64,000 bases of DNA from assembly GCF_016865525.2 (NCBI RefSeq), contig NZ_CP075169.1, positions 5,146,337 through 5,210,336 of the forward strand, written 5' to 3'. Positions 8,759 through 16,872 of the stretch are shown here, one piece after another. Position 1 is the first letter of the stretch, and the number at the start of each line of letters is the position of its first letter. The stretch comes from Sodalis ligni (GTDB taxonomy: Bacteria; Pseudomonadota; Gammaproteobacteria; Enterobacterales; Enterobacteriaceae). The translations under genes and the position numbers were made by a program. The notes below the pieces were generated by a model that saw nothing but the letters and a program-made list of their open reading frames with translations, did not search any database and was not told where the DNA came from.

Positions 8759-9529
8759 TTAATTGAAATTCCGCGGTTCCTGGTAAAGACGCAGGCCTTT
8801 GTAGCCCATTTGCCGCGATGCCCCCAGCGCCGCCACTTCGATTTTATTGCCTAACCGCCGCTGTTCTGCGGCATCCAGTCTGAACGTAAAATCAATAATG
8901 CATAAAGATACCAGCGGCACACCGTCGGCCTGTAATACCGGCGCGGCGATGGAGCACAGCTCCGGCAGCTCGTGGCTTATGGCATACCCGCTGGCGGCGA
9001 CCTGCGCCAGCTCGGCGAAAATGCCCGCGCCCCTATCCTCATCCCCCGGAGCGCTGTTTTTATCCAGCAGCCACTGCAGACGATCCTGCCGGCTGGCGGC
9101 GAGAATCGCCTTACCGCTGGCGCTCTCCCGCAGGGAAAACTTCGGCATGGTGTTAAGCTGTGGCTGCATCGGCTCCACGCCGCCTATCTTCTCGAACGGT
9201 ACAATCTCGTCGCCGTTGAACAGCGACATGCAAACCATTTTGCCCGTTTCTTTCGCCAATGCGACGCCGGCTTCGCTGCTGACGGTGATTAAATCGTTTT
9301 TGCCGATAAAGCTGGCGCTAATCTCATAAAGCCGGGTTCCCGCCGACAGCGTGGCGTAATCCTGATTACCGATCTTTAGAATATCCATATCAATCAATGT
9401 ATTAAGAATCTCCGACGCGGTACTTTTCGGGAGTCCCAGCGCATTGCGCACGTCCGCCATGGTCACCGGCTGTTTACTTTTCGCGATGTATTCCAGGGCC
9501 AGGATGGCGCGTTCCACCGTTTTATTCAT
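8759..9529 (-). CDS. IclR family transcriptional regulator (first copy)
   Basis: 256 aa. N-terminal winged HTH (residues about 1-60: ERAILALEYIAKSKQPVTMADVRNALGLPKSTASEILNTL), then an IclR effector domain with SASGKAILAAS and ISHELPELCSIAAPVLQADGVPLVSLCI. It is 88 bp upstream of the CoA-transferase gene on the same strand and probably controls the operon 8670-4060. GAAC-N3-GTTC repeats lie before both this gene and the transferase gene, suggesting autoregulation. The effector is unknown. Confidence 0.88.
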   Translation of the reverse strand: MNKTVERAILALEYIAKSKQPVTMADVRNALGLPKSTASEILNTLIDMDILKIGNQDYATLSAGTRLYEISASFIGKNDLITVSSEAGVALAKETGKMVCMSLFNGDEIVPFEKIGGVEPMQPQLNTMPKFSLRESASGKAILAASRQDRLQWLLDKNSAPGDEDRGAGIFAELAQVAASGYAISHELPELCSIAAPVLQADGVPLVSLCIIDFTFRLDAAEQRRLGNKIEVAALGASRQMGYKGLRLYQEPRNFN

Positions 9530-9540
9530 AAATCCACTTT

Positions 9541-9561
9541 TCCGAACTTCGTTCCGTATTA
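9541..9561. promoter_or_regulatory. Second GAAC-N3-GTTC operator candidate
   Basis: GAAC TTC GTTC at 9544-9554, followed by CGTATTAC, lies 15 bp upstream of the iclR start at 9529. It resembles the site at 8691-8713 (GAAC GAG GTTC then GGTAAT). The rest of 9530-9782 is the divergent promoter region of the two iclR genes, where I see no other convincing signal. Confidence 0.45.
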
Positions 9562-9782
9562 CCGTACATTCTATTTACATCGACTCAATACTTTTTACCA
9601 GCCGTTTTCCCATCGTCATCTCGGATCTGTGATTGTGGTCAAAATAAAGACACGTGTTACCGGGTTAGAGGTGCCGGAAGCGCCTGGGTCCGCCGCAGCG
9701 CGTCCCTGGATGATGCCGTTCCTGCCCTGCCCCGGCGCCATATAAGGCATACCGCCTGTATTTAACGGAGGTTATTGTTATA

Positions 9783-10580
9783 ATGCAGAAATTCTTGGGA
9801 GATAACATGACCATTCAAAGCGTAGCCAGGGCCTGTGCCATATTGAAGTTATTTCAACAGCACGAAAAACTCTCCATTGCCAAAATGTCCCAGTTTATGG
9901 GGCTGAGCAAAACCACCGTGCACGGTCTGGTGAAAACCCTTGAAGCGGAAAAGCTGCTGCAGCAGGATGAAAAATCACGGCTTTATTCCCTAGGTCACGT
10001 CAATTATGAACTGGGGATGCTTTATCAGTCGCGTATCGTCACCCATGCGGTGGTGTTGCCCTGGATGAAAAAGCTCAGTGAACAGGTGGAGGAGACGGTT
10101 CAGCTGGCGACGCTTACGGATCAGGATGTGATTTATCTGTCGCGCGTCACCACGCAGGATTTTTATGGTTTCTCCATTGCCGAAGGCCTGCGCATGCCTG
10201 CGCACTGTACCTCCACCGGTAAATGCATGCTGTCCAGCCTGTCCCGTGAACGCCTGCTGGAACTCTATCCCCGAGAAGAGCTGCCGACCCGCACCGCCCA
10301 TACCATTCCCACGCGCAGCCGGCTGTTCGCCGCGCTGGAACAGATTGCCCGGGCGGGTTACGCCATCGATGATGAAGAGGCCGAACCTGAATTGCGGGGC
10401 GTGGCGGTGCCGATCATCGCCGCCGCCAGCAAGGTGCCGCTGGCCATATGCATTTCCGGCACGGTCAGGCATATGACCGATGCGCGCATCGAACAATATC
10501 TGCCCGCGCTGCAGCAGACCAAAGAAGAGATCGTCAAGTTCCTCGGCACCGGCGGGCTGCATGCTGCGGCGATGTATTAG
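9783..10580 (+). CDS. IclR family transcriptional regulator (second copy)
   Basis: 265 aa from the ATG at 9783 (ACGGAGG 11 bp upstream), or 257 aa from MTIQSVARACAILKLFQQHE at 9807, which matches usual IclR N-termini. The HTH is SIAKMSQFMGLSKTTVHGLVKTLEAE. The effector domain has RMPAHCTSTGKCMLSSLSRERL and YAIDDEEAEPELRGVAVPI, close to KdgR/YiaJ-type members. It is divergent from the other iclR gene and convergent with the PhyH gene, overlapping its 3' end by 4 bp. Its targets are unclear. KdgR-like regulators often respond to sugar acids, which would suit the GH88 gene, but this is inference. Confidence 0.87.
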   Translation: MQKFLGDNMTIQSVARACAILKLFQQHEKLSIAKMSQFMGLSKTTVHGLVKTLEAEKLLQQDEKSRLYSLGHVNYELGMLYQSRIVTHAVVLPWMKKLSEQVEETVQLATLTDQDVIYLSRVTTQDFYGFSIAEGLRMPAHCTSTGKCMLSSLSRERLLELYPREELPTRTAHTIPTRSRLFAALEQIARAGYAIDDEEAEPELRGVAVPIIAAASKVPLAICISGTVRHMTDARIEQYLPALQQTKEEIVKFLGTGGLHAAAMY

Positions 10581-11383
10581 CCGCCGGCCCGCCAGACCAC
10601 CGGGAATGCCGGGCAATCCAGCACGCCGCCGTTCTTTGGACCGTCGCGGGACGGCTCTGGGGGAGACATCTTCCCGCTGCGCCGACGGAATACCGCGTCA
10701 TCGCCGGTCCAGCGCGTGGATAGTACCCGTCGCGGCAGCGGCGTAATATTGCCGGCGGCGCCGTGCAGGGTCAACCCATGGAATACCAGGCAATCGCCGG
10801 GCTCAAGGGCCCAGCGGAGAATGGGGTAGTCGCCGCGGCGCCCTTCAATATCGGGTAGTATGTCCCACTGTTCGTTGTCACCGGGCCGCAGCTCGCCGGT
10901 GGCGAACACCTGCGGACGGAACCATTTTCCCCAACGGTGGGAACCGGCGACAAATTCCAATGCGGTTTCATTCGCCACCGGGTCAATGGGCAGCCAGATT
11001 GTACAAAAATCCCTGCCGTCCACCGGGCTGTAGGGTTGGTCCTGATGCCAGAGCGTGCGTTGCGAGGCACCGGGCTGTTTGGACAAAACGTGATCGTGCA
11101 GAAAATTGATTTTTGAAGAACCCAGCAGGGCGGCGGCTATCTCTTTGGCCGGTGAATGAAAGACAAAATCCTGGAAATGTTCAATGCGCCGCCAGTTGTC
11201 GCTATCCTGAAAAAACGTTTTGGTGTCAGGATCGGTATAACGGCCATGATCGCTGGGGAATGCGATATTATAGTTGATACCCTGTTCAACGCTATCCAGC
11301 CATTGCCTTGAGAATGCGCCGCGGATAATCACCGCGCCGTCGCGGGCGAATGCCTCTTTGTCATGGGGGGAAATGTCAATCAT
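10577..11383 (-). CDS. Phytanoyl-CoA dioxygenase (PhyH) family Fe(II)/2-oxoglutarate oxygenase
   Basis: About 268 aa from MIDISPHDKEAFARDG; the start at 11383 is favoured over 11386 by a GGAG about 5 bp upstream. The His-X-Asp iron motif is in TLWHQDQPYSP and the distal His in CLVFHGLTLHGAAGN. The C-terminal LSTRWTGDD is typical of PhyH. These enzymes hydroxylate or oxidatively demethylate small molecules. It is the last gene of the minus-strand set binding protein-permease-ATPase-two-domain protein, so it probably acts on what that ABC system imports. It ends convergently with the second iclR gene, overlapping by 4 bp and leaving no room for a terminator. Confidence 0.85.
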   Translation of the reverse strand: MIDISPHDKEAFARDGAVIIRGAFSRQWLDSVEQGINYNIAFPSDHGRYTDPDTKTFFQDSDNWRRIEHFQDFVFHSPAKEIAAALLGSSKINFLHDHVLSKQPGASQRTLWHQDQPYSPVDGRDFCTIWLPIDPVANETALEFVAGSHRWGKWFRPQVFATGELRPGDNEQWDILPDIEGRRGDYPILRWALEPGDCLVFHGLTLHGAAGNITPLPRRVLSTRWTGDDAVFRRRSGKMSPPEPSRDGPKNGGVLDCPAFPVVWRAGG

Positions 11384-11498
11384 CATATCTCCACGGGAAA
11401 TATACCCTGGATAATTCAAGCTGCGGGCAAGCCAGCGCGCCTGCAACCAGAAGTATGCCAGGGTTAGCGGATTAATATTCCGCTCTATTAATCTATAT

Positions 11499-12458
11499 TC
11501 AGACCTTTTCCGGATTCCAGCGCCCCGGGAATTCCTGGCCGCCCAGCTGGCGGTTATAGAACATGCCCAGATACCAGGGGAAATATTGATAAGACCAGGC
11601 GCACAGCCGGTTGCCGTATTTCAGGAAAGCCCGCAGCAGTTCCTGCACCTCTTCTTTACTTTTAGCGGCGGCGATAGCGGGACGCAGTAACCCGGCAAAT
11701 TCTTCCAATTTATATAATCCGCTGACGCCAAGATAGCTGGAATAAGGCACATCGAATTCATTCAGCGTGATGGAGAAATCTTCCAGGGACAGCCTATTGC
11801 TCAAGGTCAGCAACGGATACATGGTATACATGATATAATCACGCAGCATGCCGTTGGCGAAATCCCAGGCGGTAAAATACTGCCCGTAGGTGCCCGTTGA
11901 TTCCACGCGGCCCAGGCGAATATCCCGTAAATCCTCAGGCTCGGTTAATGAAATACGCTCGGCTTCGGCTAAAAAGGTCTTCGCCACGTCGGAGGTTACG
12001 TTGACGGCTTTCGGTACGCCGGGGTGGGCCGCTTTATCATGGGCCGAAACCTCAACGAACAATAAATCTTTTTGCCAGAACAGATTATTCCATACCGCTT
12101 TACCCACGTCGGGCAATAAATGGCAATACTCCTGCAATACCTGTCCCAGCACCGGCTGCGCCAGCGGCTCCAGCCCCACGCCGTACTGAATGGACATTTT
12201 ATTGCCGGTTGACTGGGAATAACGCAGCCGGCCCACCGGGCAATCGGTGATCAATTCACGATGATGTACCGGCGCGCTGCTGACAATCGGCGTCCAGGCA
12301 TACATGGACGCGCCGGATACCACCGGATGCGCCTGTAAAATCTTGAACGGCAAATGCTGCCAGAACTCTTCACACAGCTCCGGGTTTTTTTCATCATTTA
12401 ATTCGGCCACCACGGTCACACCCAGGGATGGCCAGCTAATATCGATCAAACGTCCCAT
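11499..12458 (-). CDS. Two-domain protein: cyclophilin-like (DUF3830-type) domain then an unknown domain
   Basis: 319 aa from MGRLIDISWPSLG (GAGG about 7 bp upstream). Residues about 5-140 look like a DUF3830/cyclophilin-like fold: SLGVTVVAELNDEKNPELCEE, LPFKILQAHPVVSGASMYAW and GRLRYSQSTGNKM. Residues about 190-305 form a second, conserved unit: TYGQYFTAWDFANGMLRDY, YTMYPLLTL, FDVPYSSYLGVSG and CAWSYQYFPWYLG. The gene at 26496 carries the same two units in reversed order. I know no function for either. No signal peptide or membrane segment is seen. It lies between the amino-acid ABC genes and PhyH on the same strand; an ERIC element separates it from the ATPase gene. A catalytic or substrate-binding role in the pathway is only inferred. 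Confidence 0.75.
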   Translation of the reverse strand: MGRLIDISWPSLGVTVVAELNDEKNPELCEEFWQHLPFKILQAHPVVSGASMYAWTPIVSSAPVHHRELITDCPVGRLRYSQSTGNKMSIQYGVGLEPLAQPVLGQVLQEYCHLLPDVGKAVWNNLFWQKDLLFVEVSAHDKAAHPGVPKAVNVTSDVAKTFLAEAERISLTEPEDLRDIRLGRVESTGTYGQYFTAWDFANGMLRDYIMYTMYPLLTLSNRLSLEDFSITLNEFDVPYSSYLGVSGLYKLEEFAGLLRPAIAAAKSKEEVQELLRAFLKYGNRLCAWSYQYFPWYLGMFYNRQLGGQEFPGRWNPEKV

Positions 12459-12491
12459 CTTCACACCTCATCTGTCATTACATCATGGTCC

Positions 12492-12614
12492 TACCCGTCA
12501 TACTTCAAGTTGCAGATGCGTTGGCTTTCCTCGCTCACCCCAGTCACTTACTTGAGTAAGCTCCTGGGGACTCGCTGCGTCGCCGCCTTCCTGCAACTCG
12601 AATTATTTAGGGTA
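12492..12614. repeat. ERIC element
   Basis: A 123-bp imperfect palindrome begins TACCCGTCATACTTCAAGTT and ends with its near-complement at 12614. The centre contains CGCTCACCCCAGTCACTTAC and GTAAGCTCCTGGGGA, which match the classic ERIC2 and ERIC1R primer cores. It lies between the ATPase gene and the two-domain gene of one apparent operon, so its transcript would fold into a long hairpin. Confidence 0.92.
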
Positions 12615-12637
12615 TTTATACATGCCGTCCGGCATGG

Positions 12638-13432
12638 TTATATTTTATGCAAAACCTTATTCAAAAATATCCTGGTACGGGGATTGTCCGGCGAGGTGAA
12701 TATTTTTTGCGGCGGCCCTTGTTCAATAATTTCCCCGCCATCCATAATGACCACCCTATCGGCGACATTGCGGGCGAATTCCATTTCATGGGTCACGACT
12801 ATCATGGTCATCCCTTGGGAGGCCAAGCCCTGCATAACGCTCAGCACTTCCCCCACCATTTCCGGATCCAGGGCGCTGGTGGGTTCATCAAACAGCATTA
12901 CCTCCGGATTCATTGCCAATGCGCGGGCAATGGCGACGCGTTGCTGCTGGCCGCCGGATAATTGCGATGGGTAGTGCGTTAATTTGTCTCCCAGCCCGAC
13001 CCGTGCCAATAATTCCATCGCCCGGCGCTCCGCCTGCGGTTTATCCTGATGCAATACGCTTACCGGCGCCTGCATGACATTCTCCAGGGCGGTCATGTGA
13101 GGGAACAAATTAAAGCGCTGAAATACCATGCCGATGCGGCGGCGCAGCAGGGCGATATTTTTCTCGCTGTCCTCAATCAGCCGACCGTTTTTTACCCGGT
13201 AGCCAATCAGGTTGCCCCCCACATGAATGGTGCCCTGCTGAATTTTTTCCAGATGATTGATGCAGCGGATCAACGTGGTTTTACCTGAACCCGACGGACC
13301 GATAATCACCAATGTTTCACCGGTTTTCACCGTTAACGACACGTTGCGCAGCACCGGCGTCTCGCCATAAAATTTCATCACATCCCGGCAAACCACCGCA
13401 TCGGACGGCGTAGACAGCTCATCAAGACTCAT
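12638..13432 (-). CDS. Polar amino acid ABC transporter ATP-binding protein
   Basis: 264 aa. Walker [10 protein letters not shown] (residues about 45-53), Q-loop FQRFNLFPH, signature LSGGQQQR, Walker [15 protein letters not shown] and H-loop THEMEFA. The sequence is of the HisP/GlnQ class that powers uptake of polar or basic amino acids. It overlaps the 3' end of the permease gene by 11 bp, indicating translational coupling. Its cognate binding protein gene upstream is broken, so the importer is probably inactive unless another binding protein substitutes. Confidence 0.93.
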   Translation of the reverse strand: MSLDELSTPSDAVVCRDVMKFYGETPVLRNVSLTVKTGETLVIIGPSGSGKTTLIRCINHLEKIQQGTIHVGGNLIGYRVKNGRLIEDSEKNIALLRRRIGMVFQRFNLFPHMTALENVMQAPVSVLHQDKPQAERRAMELLARVGLGDKLTHYPSQLSGGQQQRVAIARALAMNPEVMLFDEPTSALDPEMVGEVLSVMQGLASQGMTMIVVTHEMEFARNVADRVVIMDGGEIIEQGPPQKIFTSPDNPRTRIFLNKVLHKI

Positions 13433-14219
13433 CGGCCAACTCCGCCAGCTGATTTGTGGGTGTATTTTTGGCCCGCTTGACAGTTTTTGCCGATAAATGC
13501 CGGCTCATATTTCTTTCCAGCAGCATCTGGATAAGGGTCCAGCCGGCGGTCAGCAATAAATAATATACCGACACACCTAAATACACTTCGAAGGTCATAA
13601 AGGTCGCCGCCTGCAATTGCTCCGCGACGCGGAACATTTCCGACACGCCGATAATGCTTAACAGCGCGGTGGTTTTAAGCATGTTATTAAACTGATTGCC
13701 CAACGCGGGAAATATGACCGGAATAGTCTGTGGCAAAATAATTTTTCGCATCAATAATCCGGGGGTCATCCCCAGCGCTTTGGCCGCTTCCGACTGGCCT
13801 TTGTCGATAGATATAATTCCCGAACGGGTAATTTCACTCATGTAGGCGGCCTCGTGCAGACCGAAAGAAAATATGCCTGCCACCAGCGCCCCTGAAACAG
13901 CCAGCGGCCCCAGGCTTAATACCGAAGGAAAGAGATCAAAGCCCAATAAATAGGGCAGGCCGAAATAAATCAGCACCAATTGAACCAATACCGGGGTGCC
14001 GCGAAAAAACCAGATATATAGCTGATTCAATGACCGGAATATCAAAAAGCGGCTCATTCCGGACACCGCCAGCAGGATACCCAGCGCCATGCCGATCAAT
14101 TGCGCGACGATGGCGGCAATAACGGTCAACACCAGCCCTTCCAATAAAACGGGTTGCGGGTGAAAGACAAAATTAAGGAAAAAACCCGTATTGAACTGCA
14201 GCTGAATATGTGTGAACAC
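13422..14219 (-). CDS. Polar amino acid ABC transporter permease
   Basis: 265 aa of the HisM/GlnP (HEAT) type, with about five membrane segments. Visible: [42 protein letters not shown] and the EAA loop [44 protein letters not shown]. It is one subunit of the importer encoded at 12638-15094. It starts 34 bp downstream of the broken binding-protein gene. A single permease gene suggests a homodimeric pore. Confidence 0.92.
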   Translation of the reverse strand: MFTHIQLQFNTGFFLNFVFHPQPVLLEGLVLTVIAAIVAQLIGMALGILLAVSGMSRFLIFRSLNQLYIWFFRGTPVLVQLVLIYFGLPYLLGFDLFPSVLSLGPLAVSGALVAGIFSFGLHEAAYMSEITRSGIISIDKGQSEAAKALGMTPGLLMRKIILPQTIPVIFPALGNQFNNMLKTTALLSIIGVSEMFRVAEQLQAATFMTFEVYLGVSVYYLLLTAGWTLIQMLLERNMSRHLSAKTVKRAKNTPTNQLAELADES

Positions 14220-14253
14220 GTTTTTATCCTCACCGAACGAATATCATGATCGC

Positions 14254-15094
14254 TTAATCGGCACAGGGGTGGCTGCTGCTGCAGAGATCAACGCCTTTAT
14301 CGATACCCCATTTTTTGACGATTTTCGTCATGGCGCCGGACGTATTCAATTCGTCTATGCCGGCCTGGACGGCCTGCCGCAGGGCGGTATTATTTTTAAG
14401 CGTGGCGATGACCCAGGTCTTGGCGGGTACCGGCATGTCCACGGTCTGGAATTTATTCGGCGCCTTGGACATATAGAAATTGATCACCACATTATCCCCA
14501 CCATGGCATCCGCCCGCCCCCGCAGCAAATCATGGAAAGCGGCGACATTGGTGCCCAGGGATACCAGGGTTATGCCGGGCTTGCCCTCTTTACCAGCTGG
14601 TCGCTGAACTGTTTAACCACCGTTTCGTTGCGGCTGCCCAGCAAAGCGGCTACCCGCCGGCCGGAGAGATCTTCAAAGGTGTGGAATTTAAGCGGATTGC
14701 CCTTGGTCACCAGCAGTCCGGATTTTACCCGCCAGTAATCAATCAGCCCGTAGCGTTCGGCCCGCTCCGGGGTTTTACCCAGGCTCGCCATCACCAAATC
14801 GCATTTACCGGTATCCAGCGCGGCAAAAATGCCGGAAAACTGATAATTATCGATATGCGTTTTAACCCCCATCAAGGGGCCCAGCGCGTTCATGATATCC
14901 ACCGCGACGCCGCTTGGGGTTTTACCATCCTCCGCCATTCCTTCAGCCGGCGGGTTTTCCAGGTCGGAACAAAAAGTCAGCTGCCCCTTGGCTTTGATGT
15001 CAGCCGGAGCGGTAACCGCTGAAAAGGCGAACTGCGATGCCATGGACAACGACATGCTCAACGCCGCACCGATAAACAATTGCTTTTTATTCAC
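14254..15094 (-). pseudogene. Polar amino acid ABC transporter substrate-binding protein, two frameshifts
   Basis: The N-terminal piece starts MNKKQLFIGAALSMSLSMAS (signal peptide) and follows a SBP-3 fold to QFSDQLVK, then shifts near 14593-14597, where one G seems lost (…CTGGTAAAG…). The frame GKEGKPGITLVSLGTNVAAF… then runs to about 14497, where another G is missing from a G run. The third frame VINFYMSKAPNKFQTVDMP… ends at 14254. Restoring both bases gives one continuous family-3 solute-binding protein of about 280 aa. Two separate indels in one gene favour genuine decay over a single read error. It is the first gene of the operon and lies 125 bp downstream of a TGTATATACA operator. Confidence 0.88.
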
Positions 15095-15219
15095 CCTATT
15101 CTCCCGCAGGTCTTGTTCGCATTAAGAACGATTGTTTTTTGAGAATGGCATCCGGGCTGTTAACACTTCCGTTACTCACTATCAGCAACATACAGCCAGC
15201 CTGCGCGGTCGTCAATATA

Positions 15220-15229
15220 TGTATATACA
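15220..15229. promoter_or_regulatory. HutC-type operator (TGTATATACA), site 1
   Basis: Perfect palindrome in the promoter region of the amino-acid ABC operon. It matches the core of known HutC operators (TTGTATATACAA-like), and a HutC-like GntR regulator is encoded at 15578-16381. The gene-free stretch 15095-15577 is otherwise A+T-rich around 15230-15340; an 8-bp inverted repeat (TATGGTTT/AAACCATA) lies at about 15242-15270. The G+C-rich tail 15360-15577 shows nothing convincing. Confidence 0.7.
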
Positions 15230-15577
15230 AATAAGATAATTGTATGGTTTAATTGGACATGAAAAACCATAATTTTTATCAACTAATTGATATATAACTA
15301 ATATATTTATATTTTTATGAATATACCTATCCATTTATAACCGATATTCAGTGAATTACCCGGCTATGGACGGCACGGGGCGGCCGGGGAAGAGACCATG
15401 GGATGTTTAGCGCAGCGGGGAGTGATAAAGGGAACAGCCCTAAAAAAGGAACTGGGGCAGCAGGATGGCGGCGGCATCCCGCCCGAGCCCGGCAGGGCGT
15501 TTTTCATGCCCGCGGACGGCGTCTTGGCAGCGACCGGCCGATGAAAGAGCCGTTGTTCGGGATGAGGTAAACGGCTA

Positions 15578-16381
15578 TCAGGCCGGGTTCGGGCCGGGCC
15601 CGAAGCGCACCAGAAAGCGGTGCCGCTCGCCGGGATAGATGAGACGCACAAAGGTGATTAATTCACCCGACAGCCAGGTTCGGCGCGCAATGGAGATACA
15701 GGCGGTGCCGGGGGATACGGAGAGCTGCCTGGCCAGGACATCATCGGCGGAAATGGCGCGCAAGGAGTGCTCCCCTTCCGACCAGGGGATATTGCTTAAC
15801 AGCCAGCTTCCCGGCGGAATATCGGTGAACTCCTCTTCCGCCGCTTCGGGCACCACCGCCAGGTTTATCTGGCGCGCTTCCAGGGCGAACGGCAGATTAT
15901 CCGCGTAATGCATCACATCAATGCACAGCATGCGGGCATTAACCGGGATACCGATATGGGTGGCCTCCACCGCATCGGTGATGGTACGGATGCCGCGATA
16001 CAGCAGCGTAAAGCTATACATTCCGTCGGTGGCCAGCACCTCGGCGCGGATATCCTGGATAGCCAGCAGCGGTTCTTCAACCCTGGGCATGGCCACAAAC
16101 GAACCCTTCCTGCGCTTGCGGACAATCATCCCCGCCGCCACCAGCGTTGAAAGCGCCTTGTTTACCGTCATGCGCGAGCAGTTATAAATCTCCATCAACG
16201 CCTGTTCGGTGGGGACACGATCGCCGGGATGCCACTCGTTACTCAGAATTTTATTTTTGATATCGCTCTGAATACTCTGATGAATCGGCAAGGGTTTGAC
16301 CCGGACGCGTCTGATGGTTTCACTCTTGAACTCGGGTTCCGACAGCGAGGGTTTAGTGGTATTGGGTCTATTTTGGTCCAT
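15578..16381 (-). CDS. HutC-like GntR family repressor
   Basis: 267 aa from MDQNRPNTTKPS (AGGGACGTT before the ATG); an upstream codon at 16408 is less likely. The GntR winged HTH is at residues about 35-105: HQSIQSDIKNKILSNEWHPGDRVPTEQALMEIYNCSRMTVNKALSTLVAAGMIVR. The UTRA effector domain ends with EARQINLAVVPEA, WSEGEHSLRAI, ISIARRTWLSGELITFVRLIYPGERHRF, the pattern of the histidine-utilisation repressor HutC. HutC senses urocanate in characterised bacteria. Copies of TGTATATACA flank this gene and the hutH operon, supporting local repression of the whole 10.6-29 kb cluster. About 30 N-terminal residues before the HTH are an extra extension. Confidence 0.87.
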   Translation of the reverse strand: MDQNRPNTTKPSLSEPEFKSETIRRVRVKPLPIHQSIQSDIKNKILSNEWHPGDRVPTEQALMEIYNCSRMTVNKALSTLVAAGMIVRKRRKGSFVAMPRVEEPLLAIQDIRAEVLATDGMYSFTLLYRGIRTITDAVEATHIGIPVNARMLCIDVMHYADNLPFALEARQINLAVVPEAAEEEFTDIPPGSWLLSNIPWSEGEHSLRAISADDVLARQLSVSPGTACISIARRTWLSGELITFVRLIYPGERHRFLVRFGPGPNPA

Positions 16382-16512
16382 AACGTCCCTTTTCAATAGC
16401 TTGTTCAATAACTTGCAAAATAATGATAAGCGATATCATACAGCCAAAACACACACCCATCTGCCAATGCCTAACGCCGAACGGTTGAACGTAGCGCCGG
16501 ACATGGCACCGG

Positions 16513-16538
16513 AAGATGATAAAACATCCTATCATCTT
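16513..16538. promoter_or_regulatory. 9-bp perfect inverted repeat between regulator and hyuA
   Basis: AAGATGATA, 8-bp spacer, TATCATCTT. It lies about 130 bp upstream of the HutC-like gene. It could be a regulatory site; as a hairpin it has no T-tract. Function unknown. Confidence 0.35.
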
Positions 16539-16633
16539 TAACCGCTGTTAGGCGGTGTCCGGCACAGGCTTTTCGCCGGGGCAGGCATTTCTTTTTCTTA
16601 TTAATCCCCTGCCGTTAAAACTCGCCTACTTTA

Positions 16634-16643
16634 TGTATATACA
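16634..16643. promoter_or_regulatory. HutC-type operator (TGTATATACA), site 2
   Basis: Perfect decamer within ATGTATATACAAAA in the divergent region between the HutC-like gene and hyuA. It is placed to repress the hyuAB-ABC operon and perhaps the regulator itself. Confidence 0.7.
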
Positions 16644-16718
16644 AAATTAGAATGCCGTTAGCGTCAGCGTAAAAGCCGCCGGTGGAAAAAATAATCCCCT
16701 GTTTTAACGCGTATTTAT

Positions 16719-16735
16719 CATAGGATTATCCTATG
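16719..16735. promoter_or_regulatory. 17-bp perfect palindrome upstream of hyuA
   Basis: CATAGGAT-T-ATCCTATG, about 140 bp before hyuA. It is distinct from the TGTATATACA sites and could bind a second regulator. Confidence 0.4.
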
Positions 16736-16790
16736 CAGAAAGCCGTGATTTTCGTCTGTACGGGCTTTACTTCCCCCCTTGATATTATAT

Positions 16791-16800
16791 GGTATATACC
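16791..16800. promoter_or_regulatory. Variant HutC-like operator GGTATATACC
   Basis: Palindrome sharing the GTATATAC core with the perfect sites, about 72 bp upstream of the hyuA ATG, where it could overlap the promoter. Confidence 0.4.
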
Positions 16801-16872
16801 AATCAATTAAAACCAGCTTTTCCCTTATCTTTCCTGCGGATTAAGGGAAACCGCGATTGACGGGTGAACGGG

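Noticed and set aside
15364..15651. 95-codon minus-strand frame after the HutC-like gene
   Set aside because: Mostly an out-of-frame shadow of the regulator's 3' end plus G+C-rich DNA; Pro/Arg/Ser-rich translation, no domain.
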